Of a stretch of DNA of 64,000 nucleotides, positions 1 through 7,389 are shown in pieces. Made by a program: the position numbers and the translations under genes. The stretch is from CBDCWO01 sp965223405 (GTDB taxonomy: Bacteria > Bacteroidota > Bacteroidia > Chitinophagales > Saprospiraceae). The first letter of the stretch is position 1; each line of letters opens with the position of its first letter. Below the pieces are notes generated by a model, which was given only the letters and a program-made list of their open reading frames with translations, was not told where the DNA came from and did not search any database. Where the stretch lies: NCBI GenBank assembly GCA_965223405.1, contig CBDCWO010000006.1:434001-498000 (forward strand). Direction: 5' to 3'.

Positions 1-1237
1 GGTTAAACCTAAATTTTTCAATTCCGAAATCTCGGAGTAACAGGACCATTGGAATGTTTAATGACCGCACTAATGATTCCTTGACAGATACCAATCCATC
101 GTATTGCTCATGAAAATTCTCCGGTCGATAGCCGTTGAACATTATTGGAATATCCGACAATAAGGTTTTAGGACTTACCATACCTGCATCTAGTGCACCA
201 GCTACCAAAATGGGTTTTAAGATGCTTCCGGTACTTCGAGGTGCCCGGATACAATCTACAAATTCCGCATAATTCTTACCAGTACCCGGAATATTGCCTA
301 TATAAGCTAAAATAGAACCACTTTCAATGTCGACAATAAGGGCAGCAGCGTTATGAATTTCCTGCCCTTTGAGAAAATGTCCATAGTTGATCATCTTTTT
401 CGAAGTCAAATCCTGAAGTTCCAGGTCAATAGTTGTTTGCCGCCTTTCTCCAATAGCGGTATTTCCAACCTGAAAATCGGTAAGGTGAGGAATCAAATTA
501 GGCAGCGCTATTGGTTCAGCAGGAACCTCTTCTATCAATCCCAGGTCATATTCTTCCGTGGATATTTCGCCGGCCTGCATCAATCGATATAATAATCGAT
601 CTCTTTTGGAATTGAGGTAATCCCGTTTTCGACCCGGATGAATTAACGAAGGCTGATTTGGAAGCACGGCTAATGTGGCAGCATCGGCCCAGCTTAAACG
701 TTGAGGTTCATATCCCCAATATCGCCATCCTGCGGCGCCTATTCCCACTACATTGCCGCCAAAGGGTGCGTGGTTTGCGTATAGTTTTAATATTTCATAC
801 TTTGAATATTTTAGTTCGAGCCGGGTGGCCAGGATGATTTCATAGATTTTATCAAAAAGGTTTTGGGAGGCCCTTTTCCTTGAGAGACGAATGGTCTGCA
901 TACTGATGGTGCTTCCGCCGCTCACCACCTTTCGACTCTTCAGGTTGTTTACAACAGCCCTTGATAAGCTGATCGCATCGAATCCCGGGTGCCAATAGAA
1001 TCGGCTATCTTCAAACTGAAGTAGTGCAGTCATGTACCGGTTGGGAATCTTATTTACTTCAGGAAATCGCCATTGCCCATCTGAAGCAATCCGAGCACCA
1101 AGTAAGCGATCATTTTTATCAGTAAGAACTGTGGAATAGGGTGCATTGAACAATGGATCTTTGAGGCAAACACAGTACCATCCCAATCCAAGGATAGAAA
1201 ATAAAAACCAAACTACTAATATTACAAACCGCTTCAA
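1..1237 (-). CDS. pbpC: Penicillin-binding protein 1C, N-terminal part (cut by window edge)
   Basis: Bifunctional peptidoglycan glycosyltransferase/transpeptidase anchored in the inner membrane, acting in the periplasm. About 412 residues are visible of a family that is usually 700-800. An N-terminal anchor (residues about 4-24) is followed by a GT51 domain with the EDSRFYWHPG motif (catalytic Glu76) and GGSTISMQ (107-114). The start of the transpeptidase domain follows, with the Ser-x-x-Lys box SILK (338-341) and an SLNIP motif near the window edge. PBP1C rather than PBP1A/B is suggested by the short N-terminus and the NHAPFGGNVVG segment. No ATG is available upstream. I chose the TTG at 1237-1235, just before KRFVILVVW; an ATT two codons earlier cannot be excluded. 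The alpha-2-macroglobulin partner gene often found beside pbpC is not on the visible side. Confidence 0.9.
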   Translation of the reverse strand, partial: MKRFVILVVWFLFSILGLGWYCVCLKDPLFNAPYSTVLTDKNDRLLGARIASDGQWRFPEVNKIPNRYMTALLQFEDSRFYWHPGFDAISLSRAVVNNLKSRKVVSGGSTISMQTIRLSRKRASQNLFDKIYEIILATRLELKYSKYEILKLYANHAPFGGNVVGIGAAGWRYWGYEPQRLSWADAATLAVLPNQPSLIHPGRKRDYLNSKRDRLLYRLMQAGEISTEEYDLGLIEEVPAEPIALPNLIPHLTDFQVGNTAIGERRQTTIDLELQDLTSKKMINYGHFLKGQEIHNAAALIVDIESGSILAYIGNIPGTGKNYAEFVDCIRAPRSTGSILKPILVAGALDAGMVSPKTLLSDIPIMFNGYRPENFHEQYDGLVSVKESLVRSLNIPMVLLLRDFGIEKFRFN

Positions 1238-1283
1238 TGGAATGGAACGATTTTTGAATTAAGCTTAATACTACAATAAAAAA

Positions 1284-1379
1284 AAGAAAACTATACAGGT
1301 AGGATGTCTTTTTTAACCTTTATGATTTGGTTGATTAGATGCAATCAAAACAACCAACATCCCTTTGTATAGTTTTCTT
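1284..1379 (-). terminator. Long imperfect hairpin, possible terminator
   Basis: A 13-bp perfect inverted repeat (AAGAAAACTATAC at 1284-1296 and its complement at 1367-1379) is extended by AGGATGT (1301-1307) against ACATCC (1358-1363) and by TGGTTGATT (1328-1336) against the complementary stretch 1343-1356. On the minus strand the outer arm runs into a T-rich tract. It lies in the otherwise featureless 379-bp gap before pbpC, about 240 bp beyond the stop of the type B surface protein. It may end that transcript. Its length and internal arms would also fit a small non-autonomous element, but I saw no second copy in the window. Confidence 0.4.
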
Positions 1380-1616
1380 AAAAAACTACTACTGTGTATA
1401 AATAGAAAGATGTGTCTTCAAATATAAGGGTTTTCTGCAATATCGAAAGACACTTTGAAGACATATTTTTTCTTTATATATAGAGTAAAATTATCTACTA
1501 TGTAAATTCAACATGGTTGTCCCAGTTGTGAAACTGATATATATTGTAATGATTTGACATTTATATTTAGTAAAATGTGATAATTCGACTACCAACATCA
1601 AACAAACTTAGTATTC

Positions 1617-3218
1617 TTATTTGATAACATCTATAGATCTTGCCTCTCTTACAATCGAAGTATTTGGATTCGTTTGATATTCTACTATAGCTATATAAGT
1701 ACCAATAGGTACAGATTTATTTTTATACATTCCTTGCCACCGATTAAAGAGATTGCTAGATTTGAAAACTAAATTACCCCAACGATCAAAGACAATGAGC
1801 TTATAATAAATAGGATCCTGAGCAAAATAAATGATTAGCTCATCATTCCGGGAATCTCCATTTGGAGAAAAGACATTAGGGATAAAAACACTGTTTTGTG
1901 TAGATGGATCGAAACATTCACTGACCATAACTACTGTCGAGTCAAACAATGCACATTGATCATACCGAGCCTCTACTGTATAGGTACCTGATGACTTAAT
2001 AAAATGGGTTGGAGTGGTAGATCCATCATCCCATAAAAATTTCGCACTAGAATATGTAGAGAGATCGATTATCAATGGACTGTCCTGGCAAATACTGGTC
2101 GTATCGGTCATAAAAATAGTTGGAGGTAGTGGTGAATCAAAAACAGGATCAACTACCAGATTTTGTAATCCCGTTGTATAATAACTCGAACTTGCTTGGA
2201 AAAGGCATATTTCACTGACTTCAGCCCGATTGTCAGGATCTTTGATCTGCTGGACACAACTATCCCCTAAAACAAAATAAATATTCCCATCCGGGGCTAG
2301 TTGCATGTATCTTCCTACACGTTCTCGGCCAGGTGCTAAATTGACTCGTGAATTCAATATTCCGGATTGATTATAATCAGTCAAATCATACCGAAAGAAC
2401 TCCTTAGATGAAGAAAATAGTCGTTTACTATTTGGTGAAAAAGTGGCAAATACAGGACTTGAAGAATCAACGCTTTCCGAGAAATATAAGTTTACAGCAT
2501 CTGAAAGCGTTCCGAACTCACGATTAAATTTGTACAGTTCTAAAAAATTATGGCCAGTCATCAGTAATAAACTGTCATTGGCCGAAGGTTTGATCCAGCC
2601 GTATTGATTATTTGGTAAAAACTTAGTATTCACTTCAGAAATGACAGGAGAGCTCTTAATTCCTGAATCATTTATAAGAAAAGAAAAAAAACGCTTAGAA
2701 TTTCTTTCTTTGATCACCACCCAAAGACCTCCGCACAGAGACCTAATAGCAGAAACACGCTGGGTAAGATTAGTTGCAAGTTTTATGTTTTTATTTGAAA
2801 TCTGGATATCTCCCAGCCCACCATTGAGAGACATATCAACTACAGAATAATGCAAGTCACCCTGAGAAATTTCTTCAAAACCCACGGTAAAAATATAATA
2901 CTTTTGATCATCTTCGATAAAGGGTAGGACTAGAACAGATTGGCTTTGTAATAGTGCACGTCCAAGCAACCCTGAGCCATTGGGCATCACATTTTGAGTT
3001 TTATCCCTCACTTTGACTCCATCAGTATAAAATAACAATTTCCCTTCTGAGTCACTTACAACCACAGTTTGGTAATTACTCCCAGACAATCCGGAAATTA
3101 ATTCTGGTTCTTTTCCATCCACAAAATGTATACCTACATCATTACCCAACCACCAGATATCGTTTTGTGCATTGACAAGAAAGGGGAGTAGGGTCAGTAA
3201 AACGATAAATGGGTTCAT
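1617..3218 (-). CDS. T9SS type B sorting domain surface protein (gliding-motility C-terminal domain)
   Basis: A secreted 533-residue protein. A Sec signal peptide (residues 1-17, ending VNAQ) is followed by a body of about 340 residues with WWLGNDVGIHF-type and repeated strand-turn patterns suggesting a beta-propeller of unknown ligand. A short Ig/PKD-like segment lies near 370-430. The last 86 residues (448-533) form a CHU_C/type B sorting domain: NVFSPNGDSRND, then VFDRWGNLVF and PIGTYIAIVEY. In Bacteroidota this domain directs export through the type IX secretion system and cell-surface attachment or release. The gene stands alone on the minus strand. The function of the propeller body is not recognisable. 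Confidence 0.85.
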   Translation of the reverse strand: MNPFIVLLTLLPFLVNAQNDIWWLGNDVGIHFVDGKEPELISGLSGSNYQTVVVSDSEGKLLFYTDGVKVRDKTQNVMPNGSGLLGRALLQSQSVLVLPFIEDDQKYYIFTVGFEEISQGDLHYSVVDMSLNGGLGDIQISNKNIKLATNLTQRVSAIRSLCGGLWVVIKERNSKRFFSFLINDSGIKSSPVISEVNTKFLPNNQYGWIKPSANDSLLLMTGHNFLELYKFNREFGTLSDAVNLYFSESVDSSSPVFATFSPNSKRLFSSSKEFFRYDLTDYNQSGILNSRVNLAPGRERVGRYMQLAPDGNIYFVLGDSCVQQIKDPDNRAEVSEICLFQASSSYYTTGLQNLVVDPVFDSPLPPTIFMTDTTSICQDSPLIIDLSTYSSAKFLWDDGSTTPTHFIKSSGTYTVEARYDQCALFDSTVVMVSECFDPSTQNSVFIPNVFSPNGDSRNDELIIYFAQDPIYYKLIVFDRWGNLVFKSSNLFNRWQGMYKNKSVPIGTYIAIVEYQTNPNTSIVREARSIDVIK

Positions 3219-3441
3219 AGCTTTTTAATAAAAACGAAGTATCTATACTCTTATTCTCAAAAAAATAAGATTGATCTAAAGTATTATAGAATTTCACATA
3301 ACGAATAAGCCAAATGAATAATAACTAGGTAATACATTTTTCAAGTTTTATTGATTGGTTGTAATTTTATCCAAATATTATTGATATTGATATTTCAGGG
3401 CCCGATTAAACCATTTTACTTTTAAAACGTCAAAGTTCCAT

Positions 3442-4761
3442 ATGAAAACATGGTTTTTATCTTCTCTCATTCTTTGTAGTACCATTAGCATTAGCCAAGT
3501 AAATTATTTCCCTCCAAATGATTCCAATATCTGGGAGACCTATGAACCTGAAAAACTAGGATGGTGTACACAAAAATTAGACTCATTATCGATTTTCTTA
3601 GAAGCCAAAAAGACTAAAGGATTTATTATTCTATATGATGGCCGGATCGTATTTGAAGAGTATTATGGCAACTTTACCAAAGATTCAATATGGTACTGGG
3701 CTTCGGCCGGCAAATCTCTGGCTGCTGTGCTGATGGGTATTGCACAGGACAAAGGCTTATTGCAAATCGAAGAACCAAGCAATCTGTATCTCGGAAAAGG
3801 ATGGACTACCTGCACTCCCGAACAAGAAGACCAAATATTGATCAGGCATCACCTATCGATGACCACCGGACTTGACGATCAAATTCGCCCTACCCTAGCC
3901 ATCCCTGATCCATTGAACTGTTTGGAACCTGAATGTTTAAAGTATATGGCACCACCTGGAACACGTTGGGCCTATCACAATGCACCTTACAGACTTACTC
4001 AGGATATAATAGCTGCAGCTGCTGACATGCCGATAAATTTATTTACCTGGTCAAATCTGGACCGACATATAGGGGCAAAGGGATTATGGTTTAACTATGT
4101 CCGCTTTAGCAGGCCTAGAGATATGGCTCGATTTGGGTTGTTGGTATTGAATGAAGGAATTTGGAATCAGGATACACTACTTCGAGATCAAAATTTCTTA
4201 GCAGCCATGAGCAACTCATCGCAAAGCATCAATCCCTCCTATGGATATCTGTGGTGGCTAAATGGCAAAGAGGGATATATGCTACCACGGTTTCAATTTT
4301 TATTCAAGGGCTCAGCTATTCCTCCGGCTCCTGATGATATGTTTATGGGATTAGGTAAAGACGATCAGAAAGTCTACATCATCCCTAGTCAAAAAATGGT
4401 CGTAGTCCGGATGGGTGAAAACGCTAAGGAATTTGCCCTGGCACAGACTGAATTTGATCTAAAACTTTGGGAACGCCTTTCCAATTTGTCCTGTGGGACA
4501 TCCAGCACAATAGAACCATCCGGAGGAAAGGTGAAGATTGCACCCAACCCAGCCTATAATTCCCTTAATATCGAATGCCCGGAAGGCTTAAATGAATGGA
4601 TATTTGAAGTGTACAATACACGAGGTCAGACTATAATCCCTGGTCAGATTTTTAATCAATCCCAAATTCAGATTGACCTCACTAGCCTATCACCTGGGGT
4701 GTATGTAATGAAATTAAGCAGCCGGAGTCAAACCCAAAGTGCCCAATTTATTAAGCATTGA
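3442..4761 (+). CDS. Secreted serine hydrolase (beta-lactamase class C fold) with T9SS type A tail
   Basis: A 439-residue protein with signal peptide MKTWFLSSLILCSTISISQ, a serine hydrolase domain (about 30-345) and a C-terminal type A sorting domain (about 358-439; KVKIAPNPAYNSLNI and LSPGVYVMKL). The catalytic Ser-x-x-Lys is SAGK at 88-91, and the Tyr-x-Asn element is YHN at 178-180. The third box (KTG or HxG) is not conventional; the region near LFKGSAIPP and FMGLGKD replaces it. The domain resembles the 6-aminohexanoate-dimer hydrolase/EstB/penicillin-binding esterase branch more than a true beta-lactamase. Substrate is unknown. It is monocistronic and is followed by the repeat/IS region. 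Confidence 0.85.
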   Translation: MKTWFLSSLILCSTISISQVNYFPPNDSNIWETYEPEKLGWCTQKLDSLSIFLEAKKTKGFIILYDGRIVFEEYYGNFTKDSIWYWASAGKSLAAVLMGIAQDKGLLQIEEPSNLYLGKGWTTCTPEQEDQILIRHHLSMTTGLDDQIRPTLAIPDPLNCLEPECLKYMAPPGTRWAYHNAPYRLTQDIIAAAADMPINLFTWSNLDRHIGAKGLWFNYVRFSRPRDMARFGLLVLNEGIWNQDTLLRDQNFLAAMSNSSQSINPSYGYLWWLNGKEGYMLPRFQFLFKGSAIPPAPDDMFMGLGKDDQKVYIIPSQKMVVVRMGENAKEFALAQTEFDLKLWERLSNLSCGTSSTIEPSGGKVKIAPNPAYNSLNIECPEGLNEWIFEVYNTRGQTIIPGQIFNQSQIQIDLTSLSPGVYVMKLSSRSQTQSAQFIKH

Positions 4762-4998
4762 TTACGCTTACTACTGTGCTTTCTCAAACGCTACCTTCAA
4801 AGACTGACGGCCTTCGACAGTTCCGTCTTGATCCGGATCTGTGTTCTTAGTGCTTTGGGTTCTTAATAAAATACTACTTCAATCATGATCAACATTGCAT
4901 CTGAACATTTCCTTTCTTCTGGATGTCATCCTAAATCTAACTGCCTTGGGTCCTCTTGGTTAGGACCTGAAAGCTTGTTTCAGTGACAATAAATGATT

Positions 4999-5340
4999 AA
5001 TTAATTACTTTTCTATTAAAGCGGAACACAGATCCCGAACCTTTGCTGCTTTGGCAGCGAATTTCCGGATGATGTTCTTTTTGTCATGGTTTAAGAAGAT
5101 TCAGAGCTCCAATGGAACTATTGGTTTTGAAACGAAGAATTGCAGGGCATAACGATAAAGGTTGCCCTTTGGTCAGTGAAATCTTCCTCTGACAGACAGA
5201 TTTACTTCATGAGGCCCATTGGTCTGCGAAATTTATTTCGCAGTGTACAAACCAAATAAATTTGGTTCACCATTGGGCAATAAAACCTAATAAACCTGAC
5301 GGACGAATTTCTATGAATAACCAAATATTTTATTAAAAAG
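4999..5340. repeat. Repeat copy 1 (left part of a 621-bp unit)
   Basis: Positions 4999-5340 are almost identical to 6659-7000; I counted only a few substitutions, for example near 5031, 5150 and 5195. The copy stops abruptly at 5340, where the IS982-like remnant begins. It contains the 65-bp cruciform-forming segment 5214-5278. Read on the minus strand, the part nearest 5000 gives a stop-interrupted frame ending in FAAKAAKVRDLCSALIEK, which looks like the tail of a decayed gene. Confidence 0.9.
5214..5278. repeat. Cruciform-forming 65-bp segment, copy 1
   Basis: Near-complementary ends (GCCCATTGGT and ACCATTGGGC) enclose a perfect 8-bp hairpin (CTGCGAAA-TTTA-TTTCGCAG) and a second dyad CCAAATAAATTTGG. 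The same segment occurs at 5705-5769 and 6874-6938. It is the only part of the repeat present three times. Confidence 0.8.
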
Positions 5341-5690
5341 ACGTGAATAATGGATAAGAAAAAGTGTTGATATTACTATAAAATAAGGAGAATAATTAAT
5401 ATATTAATAGCTGATAACCAATTAATAAAATTAAAATATTCTCCTATGACTGATGATAAAATTACTAAAATTTTCGTAGCCGTTGATGATTTTTGTAAAC
5501 TTTTTGAACCCCAAATCAAACAATTTCGCTTGGAATCAGGTCAAAAAAACAGGCGAAATAGACTTTCCAAACTTTCTGATAGTGAAATCATGACTATTCT
5601 CATCTGCTTTCACCTCAGCAATTACACTAATTTCAAAGCTTTTTATATTGAATGTATCACTCAGCATTGGAAGTATTTGTTTCCTGATAG
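5341..5690 (+). mobile_element. IS982-type element remnant
   Basis: This stretch separates repeat copy 1 from copy 2 and carries the first 80 or so codons of an IS982-type transposase with about 100 bp of upstream DNA. The 3' two thirds of the element and both terminal inverted repeats are missing. The right junction falls at CCTGATAG, within a short match to the repeat (CCTCTGACTGACAG), which suggests deletion through microhomology. A 9-bp inverted pair (AGGAGAATA 5386-5394 and TATTCTCCT 5437-5445) lies directly before the start codon. Confidence 0.75.
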
Positions 5691-5703
5691 ATTTACTTCA
5701 TGA
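5446..5703 (+). pseudogene. IS982-family transposase, N-terminal fragment
   Basis: The first 79-80 residues match the N-terminal region of IS982 transposases: TDDKITKIFVAVDDFCK, a basic stretch around QKNRRNRLSKLSDSEIMTI, then ICFHLSNYTNFKAFY and HWKYLFPD. A complete family member is about 290 residues with a DDE catalytic core. That core is absent, so the fragment cannot transpose. The last codons (RFTS and the stop) come from the repeat sequence fused at about 5684-5691. Confidence 0.85.
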
Positions 5704-5704
5704 G

Positions 5705-5769
5705 GCCCATTGGTCTGCGAAATTTGTTTCGCAGTGTACAAACCAAATAAATTTGGTTCACCATTGGGC
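5705..5769. repeat. Cruciform-forming 65-bp segment, copy 2
   Basis: Same segment as 5214-5278 and 6874-6938. One visible change puts G for A in the loop of the 8-bp hairpin; both stems are kept. Confidence 0.8.
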
Positions 5770-5958
5770 AATAAAACCTACTAAACCTGACGGACGAATT
5801 TCTATGAATAACCAAATATTTTATTAAAAAGAACTAATCAATTAAGCATAATTCATCATTTTGACCTAAAGTTTGTCTTTTAATTACGGCAAAAATCAGC
5901 CTACCATCAGGGGGGATCGAGTTTTATGTGTAACTTATTTTGTTCATGATACACTTGT

Positions 5959-6013
5959 GAGTCTACTCCGAAAACTCTGCAAATCCAAAAATGACAGTTT
6001 TCAGAGTGGGCTC
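5959..6013. mobile_element. 55-bp MITE-like element with 6-bp target duplication, copy 1
   Basis: An 18-bp imperfect terminal inverted repeat (GAGTCTACTCCGAAAACT on the left; AGTTTTCAGAGTGGGCTC on the right) encloses a 19-bp centre. The element is flanked on both sides by the direct repeat ACTTGT (5953-5958 and 6014-6019), the signature of transposition. It has no coding capacity, so it would depend on a transposase elsewhere. The parent IS family was not identified. Confidence 0.7.
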
Positions 6014-6109
6014 ACTTGTTAACACTACACAGATTCTGCGATAATTATCCCTTATCAACCGGTGAATCTACTACGTGAATACCGCGAGCCTCCATGTTGG
6101 CTAAATTAA

Positions 6110-6658
6110 ACTACTACCGGCTCAAAGCCGGTAGATTTAGTTTACGGCTGCAAGCCGGTCAGGGTTCATCATCTATTTTAAAGTCTGTATCCTTCGGTTC
6201 AGTGTCTTGGTTTTCTATATATTCTGCTATTACCTTATCTGTTACATTGCCTGTACTCACAGCAAAATACCCCCGTGCCCAGATATGTTGACCCCAAAAT
6301 CTCTTGCGCATCTCGGTGTACTCTTGTAATATCTTCCGCGATGTCTTCCCCTTCAAATATTGTACAATTTTACTTACTGCCAAGCAAGGTGGATAACTTA
6401 TCAGGATATGTATATGATCCTGCGAAACATGTCCCTTTATTATCTGTATCTCATTGCCCAAGCATATTTCTCGTATCAACATTCTTACTCGCTTTGCTAT
6501 CTCCCCAGATAATACCGGCTTCCTATATTTTGTCACCCATACTATATGTACTTTTATATCATATTTTGTATGAGAACCATGGCGATACATTGACATCCCG
6601 CTAAGATACTAAAGTTCCCGCCTAAAGGTGTGGGATTTCAACCATCCCAATAACTAGA
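6110..6658 (-). mobile_element. IS200/IS605-type insertion sequence, apparently complete
   Basis: The element lies exactly between repeat copies 2 and 3 and contains a single Y1 transposase. The end near the transposase stop has a 9-bp perfect hairpin (CTACCGGCT-CAA-AGCCGGTAG, 6114-6134) followed by a smaller CGGCT/AGCCG hairpin. The end near the transposase start has an imperfect hairpin at 6616-6635. IS200-type elements have such subterminal hairpins instead of terminal inverted repeats and make no target duplication, as here. Exact ends are uncertain by a few bases because both flanks are TTAATTA-like. Confidence 0.85.
6159..6596 (-). CDS. tnpA: IS200/IS605 family Y1 transposase TnpA
   Basis: A 145-residue single-strand transposase close to the family length of 130-155. 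It begins YRHGSHTKYDIKVHIVWVTK, carries the HUH metal-binding motif HIH at 61-63 (SQDHIHILISYPP), and has the nucleophilic tyrosine at Tyr126 (VIAEYIENQ). WGQHIWARGYFAVSTGN is the conserved segment before the catalytic helix. No tnpB-like accessory gene is present, so the element is IS200-like rather than IS605-like. The frame is intact and the protein is probably active. Confidence 0.93.
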   Translation of the reverse strand: MSMYRHGSHTKYDIKVHIVWVTKYRKPVLSGEIAKRVRMLIREICLGNEIQIIKGHVSQDHIHILISYPPCLAVSKIVQYLKGKTSRKILQEYTEMRKRFWGQHIWARGYFAVSTGNVTDKVIAEYIENQDTEPKDTDFKIDDEP

Positions 6659-6873
6659 AATTAATTACTTTTCTATTAAAGCGGAACACAAATCCCGAAC
6701 CTTTGCTGCTTTGGCAGCGAATTTCCGGATGATGTTCTTTTTGTCATGGTTTAAGAAGATTCAGAGCTCCAATGGAACTATTGGTTTTGAAACGAAGAAC
6801 TGCAGGGCATAACGATAAAGGTTGCCCTTTGGTCAGTGAAATCTTCCTCTGACTGACAGATTTACTTCATGAG

Positions 6874-6938
6874 GCCCATTGGTCTGCGAAATTTATTTCG
6901 CAGTGTACAAACCAAATAAATTTGGTTCACCATTGGGC
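6874..6938. repeat. Cruciform-forming 65-bp segment, copy 3
   Basis: Third copy of the segment at 5214-5278. The perfect hairpin CTGCGAAA-TTTA-TTTCGCAG lies at 6884-6903, with outer arms at 6874-6883 and 6929-6938. Confidence 0.8.
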
Positions 6939-7128
6939 AATAAAACCTAATAAACCTGACGGACGAATTTCTATGAATAACCAAATATTTTATTAAAAAG
7001 AACTAATCAATTAAGCATAATTCATCATTTTGACCTAAAGTTTGTCTTTTAATTACGGCAAAAACCAGCCTACCATCAGGGGGGGATCGAGTTTTATGTG
7101 TAACTTATTTTGTTCCTGATACACTTGT

Positions 7129-7183
7129 GAGTCTACTCCGAAAACTCTGCAAATCCAAAAATGACAGTTTTCAGAGTGGACTC
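7129..7183. mobile_element. 55-bp MITE-like element with 6-bp target duplication, copy 2
   Basis: Same element as 5959-6013, flanked by ACTTGT at 7123-7128 and 7184-7189. The right arm here ends GGACTC, which pairs better with the left GAGTCT than the GGGCTC of the other copy, so this copy is closer to the ancestral inverted repeat. Because it sits at the same place in two copies of the large repeat, it inserted before that repeat was duplicated. Confidence 0.7.
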
Positions 7184-7389
7184 ACTTGTTAACACTACAC
7201 AGATTCTGCGATAATTATCCCTTATCAACCGGTGAATCTACTACGTGAATACCGCGAGCCTCCATGTTGGCTAAATTAATTATTCAAGAACTTATTCAGA
7301 ACCACTGGACTATCACCCAAAACCAAACCGCTTCCAAGAGCAATTCCGTACTAATTGCCTGGAAGGAACTGAGAATTATCCATACTCTA

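Larger units (their letters stand above)
5684..6109. repeat. Repeat copy 2 (right part of the 621-bp unit)
   Basis: Matches 6853-7279 with a few substitutions and one single-base indel in the G-run near 5911/7080. It begins inside the end of the IS982 fragment and ends with CTAAATTAA, exactly where the IS200-type element begins. Together with copy 1 it makes a complete unit in which about 143 bp (5198-5340 and 5690-5831) is duplicated on both sides of the transposase fragment. Confidence 0.9.
6659..7279. repeat. Repeat copy 3 (complete 621-bp unit)
   Basis: The only uninterrupted copy. 6659-7000 equals copy 1 (4999-5340) and 6853-7279 equals copy 2 (5684-6109). Both ends carry TTAATTA-type sequence. 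It holds the cruciform segment 6874-6938, the 55-bp element 7129-7183, and at its right end a short minus-strand frame, MEARGIHVVDSPVDKG. I recognise no gene in it. Stop-interrupted minus-strand frames near 6662-6850 suggest decayed coding DNA. Confidence 0.9.

Noticed and set aside
353..592. 79-codon plus-strand frame inside the pbpC region
   Set aside because: Antisense to the clearly conserved glycosyltransferase/transpeptidase frame.
5948..6019. Integron attC-like site, because of the large hairpin with GTTAAC nearby
   Set aside because: The conserved RYYYAAC and GTTRRRY end boxes are not both present. The flanking ACTTGT direct repeats explain the structure better as a small transposed element.
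6275..6604. 109-codon plus-strand frame opposite the IS200 transposase
   Set aside because: It is the antisense of a well-supported transposase with HUH and Tyr motifs and has no recognisable content.
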